A stretch of DNA of 64,000 bases from Phyllostachys edulis (GCA_036346405.1 CM070568.1:38181268-38245267); one strand, 5' to 3'; numbered from the stretch's first letter, positions 1-11,670 are shown. Notes: generated by a model not told the origin, from the letters alone. Numbers and translations: made by a program.

Positions 1-88
1 AATAGCAGCACCCAAGTGGATTTCACTGAATCTAGACTGTTGCCTATGTTCTATGCTGTCGATTGTGCCACTCACCCCTTCTCCTTCC

Positions 89-756
89 CAGGGCCGTTCC
101 TAGTATTTCGGAGGTCCTAGGGCGAGGCAAAATAGAAGACCCTTTATTCTAACATAAACAAATAATAATACTTTTATATCAACTACAAAACTATTCAATA
201 TATCAAAAAGATACAAACTACTCATAGAAAGCAATTTCTTCTAACATTTCTAGATGCAAAGTCATTGATAATAGTATCCACGTCAATGTGATATAACATA
301 TCCTTTTCAATGCATAAAGTGGTCAGACCATTCAACCTTTCTAGTGATATTAATGACCTCAAATAGTTTTTCAATAACTTCAACTTTGAAAAGCTTCTTT
401 CAGTTGTTGCTACAGTCACAGGTACAGTAAATAAGATTCGATAAGCAATTGAAACATTTGGATAACAATCTACATCTCTAACAAACTAAAAAATCTCAAT
501 AGCAGACATTGTCACATGGCAAAGTCATTTGCAACACTTTTAATTCAGAGAAAAGAGATGTACCAGGATACCCATCCCTACACTCTTAACCTCAATCTAG
601 TTAGTAGTTATACAACTCTACAGAGCAATAGAGCATATATAGGATATACAATTATACATATACGTATATGTAGTACGATATATCAAGATCGGAGGCCCTT
701 GGCTTTGGTGGGCTTAGGCGGTCGCCCCGGTCGGCCCTCCCTCAGGAACGGCCCTG
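89..756 (-). mobile_element. hAT transposon remnant, internally deleted
   Basis: Both ends carry the same 13-bp terminal inverted repeat: CAGGGCCGTTCCT at 89-101 and its exact reverse complement at 744-756. The 8 bp outside are CTCCTTCC (81-88) and CTACTTCC (757-764), a target duplication with one mismatch. Eight-bp duplications and CAGGG-type ends are the hAT signature. The only recognisable coding remnant is the C-terminal part of the transposase on the minus strand, so most of the internal sequence has been lost and the element cannot move by itself. Confidence 0.85.
222..479 (-). pseudogene. hAT transposase C-terminal dimerisation domain fragment
   Basis: The minus-strand frame reads YPNVSIAYRILFTVPVTVA followed by TERSFSKLKLLKNYLRS and a segment ending in INDFASR. 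This is the conserved C-terminal dimerisation block of plant hAT transposases of the zinc-finger (TTF/ZMYM-like) group; the ERSFS-KLK-YLRS core is diagnostic. The DNA-binding finger and catalytic region are absent, so only about 85 residues of a protein normally of 600-800 remain. It lies inside the terminal repeats at 89 and 756. Confidence 0.8.
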
Positions 757-1768
757 CTACTTCCCCAAGCACTCTTCGCATTACAACTCCCCCTACGTTC
801 AGATATGAAGATGCGATTGAGTAAATAAAGGCATGGATGCCCTGCATCGTGTGGTGTTGAATGGCATCTTCCGGCGGCGGTGACGAACGTGAACACAGAG
901 GTGGTCTCGCCCGGAAGCGGCGGGGCGGCAAATTTTCCGATGTAACCGGCAAAACAATTTCGCTGGGTACTGACGACGGTCTCTCTTGGTAGGAGTCAGG
1001 GTTTTTTTTTATCGGACCTTTTTTTTTTACCGGACCCAGCCAATACAGCCGATAATCGGAAATTTTCGGCCAATTTCGACCGAAAATTTCAATTTTTTTT
1101 TTGAAATTTTCGAATTTTAAATTCAAAACAGTCAAATTCGAACAAAAATCATCAATTGAGTTAGTTAGCATGGTAGCAAGATTTATATGGGCTTATATTA
1201 CTTTACTCATTCATCAAGTGAACAAAATTCAAGCAAATTTGATTTTTTTGGATAAATTTTATCCAAACTTCAAATTTCGGAACGGGTTTGAATATCTACC
1301 GGGGGGCCGATAGAAACGCTAATCGCTGATAATTGGATGATTTTTTAATCCCTGGTAGGAGTGGGCTGCTTTGCCGCAGCAAAACAAAGGCTTTCAGAGC
1401 AAATTGGGTGCCTATAGATGGTTGCATGTCTGGTCTAAGAACTGGAACCTTATGCATCGGGTGAATTGAAGCAATGTTTTCCAGAGCCATTTTTTTTCTT
1501 GACGATTCTCTCACCGATCTTATACCCAGTAAAATACTATAGAAAGGACCACCTAATGTCCTGCAGAATTAGGAAGCACTTCTTTCTCATGGTTGGTTTT
1601 GGAGGTGAGAATTGTACTCCGTCTGCAGATGAGAACCGAGACTCCTGAACTTCGTCGGACAAACGGAAGAAGGTGTACGTGGCTTCATCTAGAGCACAGG
1701 AAAGATTCAAGGATTAGCGAAATCCACTTGGTAGAGTTATGGGTAACCCTAGGAGATCCGCACCCCTA
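757..1768. other. Unassigned sequence with repeat-like A/T tracts
   Basis: No gene is supported. Long T tracts near 1001-1030 and 1097 and a stretch of CGGAAATTTTCGG-type words (1045-1310) resemble an old dispersed repeat; similar wording recurs near 35030-35110. The open frames on both strands are short and resemble nothing I recognise. Confidence 0.4.
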
Positions 1769-2023
1769 CTCCCTTCGGTCACAAAAAAAAAACTCATTTT
1801 TGACTTTTCAAAGTCAACAAGAAGTCACTTTGATCACTAAATTTTATCATCGTATTTTTTTTAAAATGTAATGTTCTGAATTTATTTTTTGTGACAAATT
1901 TACTCGTATCAATTTTGTACATCCAAACAATATATTTTAGGCGATATCTTTATTCAAAATTTATACGATTTAACTGCACATATTCTAGAACAACGTCCTT
2001 TGTGATTTTCTTTTATGAGGGAG
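1769..2023. mobile_element. Stowaway-type MITE (Tc1/mariner)
   Basis: A 255-bp AT-rich element begins with CTCCCTTCGGTCAC directly after a TA (1767-1768) and ends with ATGAGGGAG directly before a TA (2024-2025). CTCCCT ends and TA target duplications are hallmarks of grass Stowaway MITEs. It has no coding capacity. Confidence 0.75.
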
Positions 2024-2025
2024 TA

Positions 2026-3409
2026 GCTATATATAGTACGGTACTATATGTCCATGCAGTGCAGCAGAGGCAACTGATGGTGCCAGACTGCAGCAGCTGC
2101 ATGATCTTCAGAACTCGATCAGGAGAGGAGTGAAAGGGAAGCCTGCCGGGATGTACGTACACGATCGGCCGGGAGTGATCGATCGTTCGGTCAGTAAAGC
2201 AGGGTGAAACGTAAGGTGGCCGGCCGGCTGAGGATTTACTGCATCCACTGGATTCGTTTTGCTAGGATCGATCGATTTTACTGCATGCATGGCATTGGCT
2301 AGAAGCAATCCTAGCTAGTTAATCATTCTTTTGGTTAGTTTGGTGGATGGTGATGATCAAGAGTTGATGATCAAGAGTGAGAGTGAAGCTAGATATTGCC
2401 ATGATCAATCGAGTGCGTAGGAAACTAATCCCTCCCTTCTTTTTTACTTCATGTTTTCGAATTGGTGCCATCAAATTTTCTAAAGTTTGACCACCAATAA
2501 ATTTAAAACCATTTAGATTGGCTATATAAAAATTACATCAATAGATTCATCGTTAAAAATACTTTCGTAATATTATAATTTTATTACCACGTGTTAATGT
2601 AAAGTTATAAAAAAATAACGGTCAAAGTCGCACCTTAGAGATCATGAAAAATAATAACAATCAGCAGAGCCAAAGCCAACCAAACAAAGCTAGCTAGCAT
2701 TGGGATTCGGGACACACATGCATGCATGCAGTGCTGATCGACGTTTGATAGCATGCAGTGCTGATCGATGTTTGATTGATAGATTGAAACCGTGCATGCT
2801 GTAAATCGACAAGAAGAGATGCAATCTGGTCACCACATAGATCACGCGGTGCACACAGACAAACGCCGGCCGGATGCGACGGAGAGAAATGACAAGGTCA
2901 ACACAAGAAACTGTAGCCGATGCATATATGCCATAGCCTCAGGAACGGGCCGGACGAGCAGACTAGCTTCACTCCGACATGCATGCATATAGCTTGAGAA
3001 GTGTGCGTACGTACGTACATACGTACTACGTGTGTGTATATATATATTAGGAGTACGTACGTCGATCGATAGGCTGTGTGATCTTCGGCTGTGATTGGAC
3101 GGACAGACACATAGAATGTGTTTGGTTGTCTGGTCTCAGATCATGCTTTTGGGATGCTTTTTTGGTTGTCTGCATGCAAAAAAGCAGACAGGCTCGTGAC
3201 GTGCAAGATTTCCTCTAGAACTAGGCCAGCTGGATACGGAAAAGGTGAGCTTATTGCACGATTAGGCGGTGCTTAGTGTACATTAAGTGTCATTAGTGTA
3301 CATTAAAGCGGATTAAGGCTTAATAACATAAGTAACGACTACTGTGGTGTTTTAAGACAAATTAAACTCTTTGTACTCACGGCTACATACATTGTTGCTC
3401 AGTTGAAGA
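2026..3409. other. Intergenic DNA with a decayed MITE and a short tandem duplication
   Basis: No gene is supported. About 2429-2650 looks like a second, degenerate Stowaway-like MITE (CCCTCCCTTC start, AT-rich body). At 2724-2776 a 26-bp word beginning GCATGCAGTGCTGATCGA is present twice at 27-bp spacing. The rest has many GATCGATC and CATGCATG words but no conserved coding frame. Confidence 0.4.
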
Positions 3410-3735
3410 ATAACAAGTTAATCAAAAGTTCTATGAAGAATAGTACTACCAAGACTTTGCGAACTCGGATGCGCTTCTCAATCGATTGCCTGTGGACATG
3501 TCAAATAACCACCATAAGATATTTTATTTTCGTTGTACGAGTTTTTTTTTGGTCTCTTAATCCCCGTGTAACAAGTTGATTAAGTAAGCTTTGATCATAA
3601 GGTCTGGTTGTTACTATTTAATAAAAATTGCTACTTTCTTAATTATTTCGTTGAATGATTGATATTTCATCGATGTTGTCACTGTGTGCAATAGTGTGAT
3701 TCTAGACTAGTGCAAAATATGGAGAGAGTTTTGGA
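3410..3735 (+). mobile_element. Degenerate LTR fragment of the gypsy family at 46.7-54.2 kb
   Basis: This stretch is collinear with the 3' part of the LTR at 47280-47510. Shared words include GATTGCCTGTGG, CATAAGGTC and GACTAGTGCAA, in the same order and at similar spacing. It has no primer-binding site or coding region attached, so it is a truncated or solo LTR relic. Confidence 0.55.
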
Positions 3736-3780
3736 TTTGGTAATCTGATCCTAGCAACACGAAGTAGTAGTAGTAGTAGG

Positions 3781-4771
3781 CCTGTTCAAACGTCGAGCCA
3801 GGCCTGAAAAGCCTGGCCTCGAATGGGTAGGCCCGAGCCTAGCCCAAAAAATGACTTTCTAATTAAAATTTTATTTTAATTTTTTAATAAAAAATAATAT
3901 TTAATTTATTTTGAGAATAAAAATAGTTTTAATATTTTTTTATTATATTTCAGCGGGCTTTCGGATTGATGCCCTAGTGAGCCAAACCAAATTTTGGTAA
4001 TACCAAAATCTGGGCAATGACAAAATATGGGCAAAATAAGTAGTTGGCTAGTGTTTTGTTTGGCACTAATATCTGAGCAATGCCAAAATATGGGCAAAAA
4101 AAGTAGTTGGTAGTGTTTGGTTTGGCATTGACCAGATTTTGGTATTACCAAAATTTGGTAAGATTGATAAATACCAAAATTTGGTAAGATTGATATTAAT
4201 TGCATGGTTAGATTGATTTATCTGTTTGAAATGATCATATTTCGTAAACCGAGTATCCGATTTGCGATCCATTTGAACCGTTGTGTTCCTCATCATTTTA
4301 TCAACAAAACAAGACCCAAGTTGACATATTTTGGGGTAAAAGAAAATTGATGTCATGTGGGACCCACGGGCAATACCGATATTGACTAATATGTTCCTAT
4401 TCACATCCAACGAAATGATGCCACCTAGCAAATTCATGGGCTAGTTGCCCTACCAATTATTTGGTTAGCTTTTTGGTCACCCAAACTTTGCTTAAGAATG
4501 GTGAAGAAAAAATTGGTTTTACCAAAATTTCGTTGGTAGTACCAAAATTTAACAACAAACCAAATTGCAGTCAAATTTCATAGACATTACCAATATTTGG
4601 GGTGGCCAAATTTTTCAATGGCATACCACATATTGGAATCAATCCAAATGCTAGCCAAATTTTATAGACATTACCAAAATTTGATAAGTTTCATTTAGGT
4701 TCCAATCCAAACAGATCCTAAGTGCCGAGCCCAGGCCGCCCGGCCGGGCTACCCATGAGGCCATGAACAGC
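3781..4771. mobile_element. Nested repeat between two TAGTAG microsatellites
   Basis: An outer repeat starts GGCCTGTTCAAACG at about 3780 and ends near GGCCATGAACAGCTC at 4770, so its ends are weakly inverted (CTGTTCA against TGAACAG). Both outer flanks are TAGTAGTAG tracts, which could be the target duplication. Its GC-rich arms (CCAGGCC, CCCGGCCGGGC words) are separated by the AT-rich inner repeat at 3960-4716. No coding sequence is seen. Confidence 0.5.
3960..4716 (-). repeat. Dispersed TE copy, CCAAAATTTGGTA family
   Basis: This copy contains a block (4195-4370) that recurs in inverted orientation at 11860-12030 and again at 46060-46240. Shared words include GATCATATTTC, GGATACTCGG/CCGAGTATCC and CACATGACAT/ATGTCATGTG. 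Repeated CAAAATTTGGTA words fill the margins. The three copies define one transposon family with TGTTTGG-containing ends; its class is unclear because no clean target duplication was found. Confidence 0.6.
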
Positions 4772-4775
4772 TCTT

Positions 4776-5327
4776 AGTAGTAGTAGTATACGAATGCAGC
4801 GCAGCGAGACTAGCCGGCCTCCGTCCTCGTCTTCCCTGGGCTCGGCGAGTGCGGACGTCCAGCGAGGTGTCCCGTGGACGTAATTACCTGAGCAAACTGC
4901 ATCGCGCAAAGCCTACTTGAAAGCCCAAGTTGTGCGGAGTAAACGAGTCCAACCCAAGTGGCCCAATGCCTGCACGCATCCCTTCCGATCCTCGATTTGG
5001 CCTCCGCATCCGCCGCCGCGCGGCGCGCGCCAACTCTCCGAGGCAAGGCCCTCGGCCGCCGACGGCCTCCTGCTCGGCCGCTCCCGCGGCGCTTCTCAGG
5101 TGCGTCGTCGGCGGGCGGTGGCGCGTGACATACAGCGCTCCGTGTCGTGAATTCTCTAGCTGTGGAGGGTTGGTGCCTGGCAGCGTAGGCTGAGCAGTGA
5201 GCACAGAGAAGAGAGCTGAGAAAGAACAGCATAGTTAGGAACATATATACAGAGCTGTTCAATTGATCTACAGGTTTGCTAACGCAATGTACAGTGCAAG
5301 GGGTGCTATTTTTTTCCGGGAGAATTG
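4776..5327. other. GC-rich stretch, no confident gene
   Basis: About 4950-5150 is GC-rich and open in several frames on both strands. One minus frame begins with a hydrophobic signal-like segment, but the downstream residues are low-complexity Arg/Ala/Pro and match no family I recognise. It may be a decayed 5' exon or promoter island. Confidence 0.3.
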
Positions 5328-5470
5328 AGGATTTGCTATTGTACTTTTATGTGAAATTTAGGATTTACCACTCATGTGAGGATGACATGTAGGTCCTGGA
5401 CCCACATGTCATCCTCACAAAGAGTGGTAAATCCTAGATATCACCTTTTAGTAGTGGCAAATCCTTAATT
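5328..5470. mobile_element. Foldback (snap-back) MITE
   Basis: The two halves are inverted copies. GGATTTACCACTC at 5361 pairs with GAGTGGTAAATCC near 5423; GAGGATGACATG pairs with CATGTCATCCTC around a short loop near 5393-5400; and the outer arms GGATTTGC and GCAAATCC also pair. The whole ~140 bp would form a near-complete hairpin. No coding sequence. Confidence 0.7.
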
Positions 5471-5719
5471 TTTCCTTTTTTTCCACGTTATTGACATGTC
5501 ATACGGGTGCTAGATCTGGCTTTTCTCCCAAGTGGTTAGCAGCTGTTTCACTTTTCCTGTAGGACCCAAAAAATAAATGAACAGCTTTTTCTTCACATTG
5601 TATATAGCCTTACGAGTGGGTATGTGCCTTTTTTTTTTAGCTAACACCGATGCAACTACTTGCGCCGATGCTAACATTTTGGTTGAACAGCTTTTCGCCA
5701 AAAGCTGTGCATAGCCTAA

Positions 5720-6003
5720 GAGCATGTACAATAGACTTATGTCAATCGTCTATAACTATTGTCACGTAAAATTTTTGCTGACGATGATGAAAGAGAATGA
5801 AGAGAGGGAAAGATGTTGTCTACAATCTTGTAGTCAACTATAGCACAAGAAACAAGAAAAGCATTAAAAGATTGTGTGTTCTATAAAGACAACTAAAAAG
5901 ACAGCAACCGTCTATACCATTGTATGAGTTGTCTTTAGTATTGTCTACAAGTGACATGGATAGTTGTTATAGACAGCAGCTGTCTACACCATTGTATATG
6001 CCC
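5720..6003. mobile_element. Tourist-type MITE (PIF/Harbinger)
   Basis: A 284-bp element begins GAGCATGTACAATAG and ends CATTGTATATGCCC, imperfect inverted ends, and is bounded by TAA on both sides (5717-5719 and 6004-6006). Three-bp TAA/TTA duplications typify Tourist MITEs. Internal CAGCTGTCTA words are shared with 6020-7477, 35510-35792 and 61840-62100, so at least four family members lie in this window. Confidence 0.8.
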
Positions 6004-6019
6004 TAAACAGATAAACTAA

Positions 6020-7477
6020 GGCATGTACAGTGGTATAGACAGCTGCTGTCTATACTACCATTCCATGTCATCTATAGATAGCACAAAAAACAGCTTCTAC
6101 AATGGGTTATCTATTTAGTTGTCTATATAAAGCCCGACAATTGCATGAAACATGAAAATTTATTGATCAACACTAAATTATATCTTTGTGGTATATTTTG
6201 TTGTTTTTTGCCAATACAACTGAAACACACTTGCATGAACAATATTTTGGACATACTGCACAAGAATAATCACATACATACATACAGATCTTGACTCAAT
6301 CACAGCATTCCAGCGACACAGAAGTAGAACCCTCAGAGTTGCAAAATGTGTAAACATGAATTAGAAATATGTTGCCCTTGGCATTTTGCACCTCATCAAC
6401 TCTTCAGGATTTTCAGAGTCGTAGTAATATATCACCAATTAACATTTGCGAACTCAGACTTGAAATGATTGTATGAATTTTCCGCAACAACTTGCATTAT
6501 GAAGCAAGCAGACCTACTCACGTTAGTCATCAATCATCATGTGCATCTACAAACACCATACCACAACCAGCAAATCCTCCATTCAAACGAACCACATGAG
6601 ACCTCGATCCACATTTGTCGCCCAGCGAACCAATTCTTCTGCAAAATCTATAAATTCTAACATCTTACAGTCTTGAAACCGATCTGACTAATTCACACAA
6701 TTTTACTCAACAGTAACCCCCTAAATTGACTAATTCATACAAATTTACTCAAATGTTGTAGGATAGCAGCGTAAAATAGTGTTCAAAGACATGCTTAAGC
6801 TGGAAGATTTCAAGAAAATCGACACAAAATCTTACTCACATCTTGTGCGGATCCGCACCAATGAACCCGTTGGCCGGGATTGGCATCAAGACTGCACACA
6901 AAAGCGAACCAAATCACCCAAACTCCCCATAAGAAAAGCACCAAAGATCGAACCTTCTAGCTGTTCAAAGAAACCCTCACCTCATGGTTGGCCGCGAAGG
7001 CTGACCAGTGGCGGCCGACGACGTCAAACCACACAGACCTCGACTGTGAAATCACGCAAAGAAACGACACAGATCAGGCCTAGACAAAACGAACTAGCTT
7101 TAGAACCTCTAGCCTTGAGGAAGGAAGGGGATGGGTTGATCTGATTACCCCGTGGTACTGGCCGGAGCGAAGCATGGGGACAAAGTCCCCGGCGATGGCG
7201 GCCATGCGAGAGGAGGGACGAGAAGAGCAGTAGGAGGGATATGACAATAGCGTGCGGGGAGGGGCAAGCGGTGAGGAGGTTGGGAGCAGCGGATCGACCA
7301 GGGGGGAATGCGCACAATGGGGAATCGGGTGTCGATAGCATCCGGATTTTGTGGAAGGAAGCCGTCTACTACATGCTAAACGACCTTTCTCTCTCTCTAT
7401 TCTCTTTCCTCCAACTCATTAAAAATCCTAGGTGGCATCCCTTATAGACAGATGATGGTGGACTACTGTACATGCCC
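6020..7477. mobile_element. 1.46-kb non-autonomous Harbinger-like element
   Basis: The element starts GGCATGTACAGTGGT and ends ACTACTGTACATGCCC, matching inverted ends of the neighbouring Tourist MITE, and is flanked by TAA at 6017-6019 and 7478-7480. It is about five times longer than the MITE but carries no recognisable transposase or Myb-like frame; the longest frames are 105-121 codons and low in information. It could be a deletion derivative of an autonomous element and a possible parent of the small MITEs. Confidence 0.65.
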
Positions 7478-7480
7478 TAA

Positions 7481-8875
7481 GCAGGTTCTATGGAACAGAC
7501 AAGAGTACTAACTCTGCGGATTTTGCATGTTAATTATTCATCAATGCATCACGACTGAAATGTGGCATGGTCAGTGGCAGAGCTTGAGCTGATACTAAGG
7601 AGGGGCCGGTGTAACAATCTCCTACATCAAGCAATATGTATGTTTAAATCCTACTATTTCTCTTAAGAAATATGGGAAATATTGGGGTGGTCATGGCCCA
7701 GGTTGGCCTCCATTATCCTCCGCCCCTGCATGGAGGCACACAACATCAGTGAATTTACTTTGCATGATGATCACATTAAGAGATGAGCATCCTCATTGGC
7801 TCATTGTGTAGATAGATTGGAACTGTCTCATGTGCATAAAGAAAATACACTGCTTTCTTGACTTTTTTGCCGATTTAGCGCTGCTGCGATCGGTAACTAC
7901 AGAAGTAGCGTCCGTTGCGAAGAAATTGCAGATTTGACACCATGTACGCATGGTGACCGGCCGAACTTAGCTCGTCTGGCCCGTGGCCGGCCATTTTTTC
8001 GCCACGTCGGCAAAAACACTGGACAACCACATCAGCCAGTTCCGTTTGTCTGGTAAATTGCAGCTTTTTGGTGGACTTGCACCTACAGGGTCAATTTCTT
8101 TATCTCGATCTGCATTTACTTGTTTTGTTAGCGGAACGTAAGGCATAACAAAAAAATAGAACGTAGATTTGTACATAACTTACCTCCCCTCCGATTTTGC
8201 CCGCGGATGACCGATGGGGAGCGCTACGACGCCAGCCAGTCTCGCTGGGTCGTGATGACCTAACAGGTGAGCATGCCCCCCCCCCTCTTGTTGCCCGATG
8301 CACGGGACATCGTCCGTCGAACGACCGTAGCTCATGTTCTTTATTATGTTCTTCGACTCCATGAAGATGTACTTCAACGTGCTCAGTAACCCCGGTACTA
8401 TGTGTGGACTGCAGATGGTGGTCTCCGATGCGCTTGCAATGCGCTTCGCCTGCTCTAGCTGAAGTGAGAGACAAAACAAGTTCGGTAATCAATGAAATGA
8501 CCGGATGATGTAAGTGTCTCACGGTGTCGTCACAGCACGAAACGTTGTGTTGATCGAACAAGTGGCTGAGACTCTGCTGGTGCGTCACATGCTCCGGACG
8601 CTCTGGCAGAGGACAGGTGAGTCTGGTGCGCGACTGTGGTACATACCACTACATGTACTCACCGTATGTCCGTACGTCGTACGATCATTGCTCCAGCAAG
8701 ATCTCGACGTGTGTCGTCTCCGTCTAGGCCGTAATCAACTTATGCTGGAGTGCTTGCCAGTCCTCAGCATGTCGGCCAGATCTCGATTGCCTGCATTCTG
8801 AAATGATTGATGTTAGAATAAAGGATATAGGTATGAAGTGTAAACATTACTTGGGCGAGAGTTGGACTCACAAGT
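7481..8875. other. Decayed transposon DNA beside the PMD fragment
   Basis: No intact gene. The part at 7860-8000 resembles 46330-46500 (shared CGCATGGTGA-CGGCCG wording and CGTC-GGCC tracts), so it is probably another dispersed element. The minus-strand frame at 8180-8479 may be a decayed tail of the plant mobile domain protein whose core lies at 8876-9165, but similarity by eye is weak. Confidence 0.35.
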
Positions 8876-9165
8876 GAACGATTCGCTGTAGCATCCTGCC
8901 GTCGGGAGGGAGCAAAACCTGGTACAAATCAAACTATTGCATTACGTGCTACAATGCGTAAGGCTCCACCATATGTGCAAAGACCAGGTGGCATGTCATC
9001 GCCTATAGTCCGGCGTCCTGCGTGCATTGCAAGGACAACCCATATGGCGCTACCGTGCCCACGAAGTTTGGGGTCCATGCAACCCAGATGATATCGTTGT
9101 TGTGCAATGACTCGAACTCGTTGTGGAACTACGAGTAGCACCTTGCCGGTCTATCTTTTGCCCAA
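8876..9165 (-). pseudogene. Plant mobile domain (PMD) protein fragment
   Basis: Read on the minus strand this gives HNNDIIWVAWTPNFVG, VAPYGLSLQCTQDAGL, then a stop, then MVEPYALQHVMQ followed by another stop, and YQVLLPPDGRMLQRIVHL. The order (D-I-W, APYGLS-C--DAGL, H-VE-Y---RVM-QFG, YQ--PP) matches the plant mobile domain found in MAIN/MAIL1-like proteins and in many Mutator-like elements. In-frame stops show it is dead. A second, larger PMD relic lies at 20225-22928. Confidence 0.65.
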
Positions 9166-9207
9166 CGTAGCTACGCAGTAGTCCACTAGTAGCCCATGGT
9201 GGGCCCG

Positions 9208-9752
9208 TTGTAGGATCAAGAATAACCGACTAGAGGGGGTGAATAGGAGGTTTTTAAACTTTTTAACAATTTAACAATTTAAGCTGATTAATAACTTAGT
9301 CTAAACAAGTTACACTTCTAGCTAAGCAATTCAATCACAATAAAGAGCTAGAAATGTAAATGCGAAAATAGTAAAGACTAGGAATAACCACAATGAGACA
9401 AAAATGTTTTCCCGTGGTATCGAAGACTTGTCGGTCTTCACTAGTCCACGTTGAGGAAGCTTGACAACTCAAGCCGGCTCCACGAATTAAGCCTTCCCTC
9501 GATCACTATAGTTGTTCTTCCTCCGCTTCAGAGATGACGAACACCAAACCACTCACAAGCTTGTACCGGGCCTCTTCACAATCTTCTTGAAGAGATCACC
9601 GCGCTCCACCGCCAAGGCCGTCTAGGAGTTTGGCAAAACTCCAAGAGTAACAAATCAAGACCTTCGCTTGACGGTACTCAAGTGCAATAGGATCAACTAA
9701 GATGAATGGATGCACTTGAATGAACTCAACTACCTCACAAGAGTATGCATAA
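9208..9752. mobile_element. LTR-like retrotransposon fragment
   Basis: The segment begins TGTAGGATCAAGAATAACCG and soon reads GACTAGAGGGGGTGAATAGG. The end of the insert at 49052-51066 carries the reverse complement of the same kind of terminus (CTATTCACCCCCCCTAGTCG before CCAACA). Only the first ~550 bp can be followed and no primer-binding site or coding region is attached. The assignment rests on this terminal resemblance. Confidence 0.4.
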
Positions 9753-9993
9753 ATGATTTTTTTAAAAAAAAAGGAAAAAAAATGCTACAGTATTGCCGCA
9801 CAGCCATCGTGCGGCAACAGGCGCTACAGTGGTTGTCACGTGACCACCTTGCGGCAACGGGTCACGTGGCGGTGGGGAGGGGTTGCCACATGGTGGCTAT
9901 GCGGCAACGGTGCTATATTTGCAAAACAAATTTTAAGTATGGTCATTCCTGTAATTACAAGGCAAAAAGGTGCTAATACGACCAAAAATTCAT

Positions 9994-10615
9994 AGTGTGA
10001 CTGAGTCTGCGACATGGACATCCAATACCCAAGAGAATCTTGATGTGGGTTGGGAGTTGGGACAGACAAGAGAGTACTATATGGTTTCTAGTGGTGAGAC
10101 CGAGTCTGCGACATGGACATCCTACTAGCCAAGACCATTCATGCATGGCCTATATGGGTTGAGTACTTGAGCCACACAAGTCTGCCTTCTTATCGTTTCG
10201 TACTGGTTTATTACTTGAGCCACACAAGTCTACCTTCTTATCGGTGAGACCGAGTCTGCGACATGGACATCCAACTAGCCAAGACCATTTGTGCATGGCC
10301 TATATGGGTTGAGTACTTGAGCCACACAAGTCTGCCTTCTTATCGGTGAGACCGAGTCTGCGACATGGACATCCAACTAGCCAAGACCATTCGTGCATGG
10401 CCTATATGGGTTGAGTACTTGAGCCACACAAGTCTGCCTTCTTATCGCTTCGTACAGGTTTATTACTTGAGCCACACAAGTCTGCCTTCTTATCGGTGAG
10501 ACCGAGTCTTCGACATGGACATCCAACTAGCCAAGACCATTTGTGAATGGCCTATATGGGTTGAGTACTTGAGCCACACAAGTCTGCCTTCTTATCGCTT
10601 CGTACTGGTTTATTA
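9994..10615. repeat. Tandem array with alternating 150- and 102-bp units
   Basis: Units starting GGTGAGACCGAGTCTGCGAC begin at 10093, 10243, 10345 and 10495, giving lengths 150, 102, 150 and a partial last unit; a divergent copy starts at about 9997. The long units differ from the short one by an extra 48-bp block (CGTACTGG then TTTATTACTTGAGCCACAC) that duplicates the unit's own end. Unit identity is very high, so the array is young or homogenised. No open frame spans it. Confidence 0.9.
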
Positions 10616-11670
10616 ATTTTGATATTTAATAAGCCTGTGACATTTGCACAACCAGGCGAATCTTAGTTACTTGGGCCCAATTGTAAATAGCCAAACAAAG
10701 AAGGATGAGCCAGCATTAAGGGTGTGAATGTTAATTAAGAGAAGGTGGAGTGCAAATATGCAAGCCCGGTATTTTGGAGAAATGCAGGTCCTATCTCGTG
10801 AAAGTCCAAGTCAAGTAGTCAATACATCCGTGTCGTCACCTTCTTTCATCTAATTGCTCGAAGCAGCTTCAAACTCTACAAAGGCTTGTTTAAATTGGAA
10901 GGCAAAGGTTGCCACAATTTGTCACAAATTCCTTATATATGCAAGTTTGATTGAATTAGACTAATATTTTGTTCTTAGTCTAAGTTAGGCATGCTAATCT
11001 TTTTTCAACTTGGGCCCACAAGCCATAGACACAATAAATTGTAACAAGATTCTTTTAGACAAACTAAGTTTTGACGCCAATTTTTTTTACCACGGCTTCG
11101 ACAAGTTAGGCTTTTATGTGTAGCATCCTTAGGCATCATTAGACTATGAACCAAACATGCCCTAAGAATGCCACAATTTGCCAAGCATTTCCCCCTAATT
11201 CAGCACAATCAAACTCATATATGGGAATCTTACCACAATTCCAGGTGTTTATGGCTTGTGTGATCCAGTTGAACAAAAATGTTTGGCACCACATAAGCCA
11301 TGACTAGTAACCAAACAATTGTCTAACTTGGACGAATTTGTCTAAGAGAATTGCGGCAAACAATGACAATATTTGTCTTCCAACCAAATATATATCCTAA
11401 TTTCAAAAAAAAATTAGTTCACTATTTTTCTATGAGAGCAGCTAGGGTAAACAAGCTACAAAGGAACTTTCTCCACTCTTAGTTTTGCATGGAGATTCGT
11501 ACAAGCTAGGTTTAGGGCTATGTTTGGTTTGCTACCAGACATTGCCACACCTAGTTGTGGCAAAGTGGCAAGCCACACTTTTTGTACCCATCAAATTGAT
11601 GGCCACACCTTAGTCAAGATTTGACAAAAATATGAGTCTACGACAGGTTGGCTCCATGACTAAAAAACCA
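10616..11670. other. AT-rich DNA, no gene seen
   Basis: No coding frame of note. Words such as GTTTGGTT and ACCAAACA and repeated ACAATTTG (10910-11400) indicate worn relatives of the dispersed repeat family that follows. Confidence 0.4.

Noticed and set aside
4810..5262. Minus-strand 150-codon frame beginning with a signal-peptide-like segment
   Set aside because: Residues after the hydrophobic start are low-complexity Arg/Ala/Pro, other frames on both strands are equally open because of GC content, and no family is recognised.
9994..10615. Possible CRISPR-like array
   Set aside because: Units are long tandem repeats without unique spacers, and the genome is plant nuclear.
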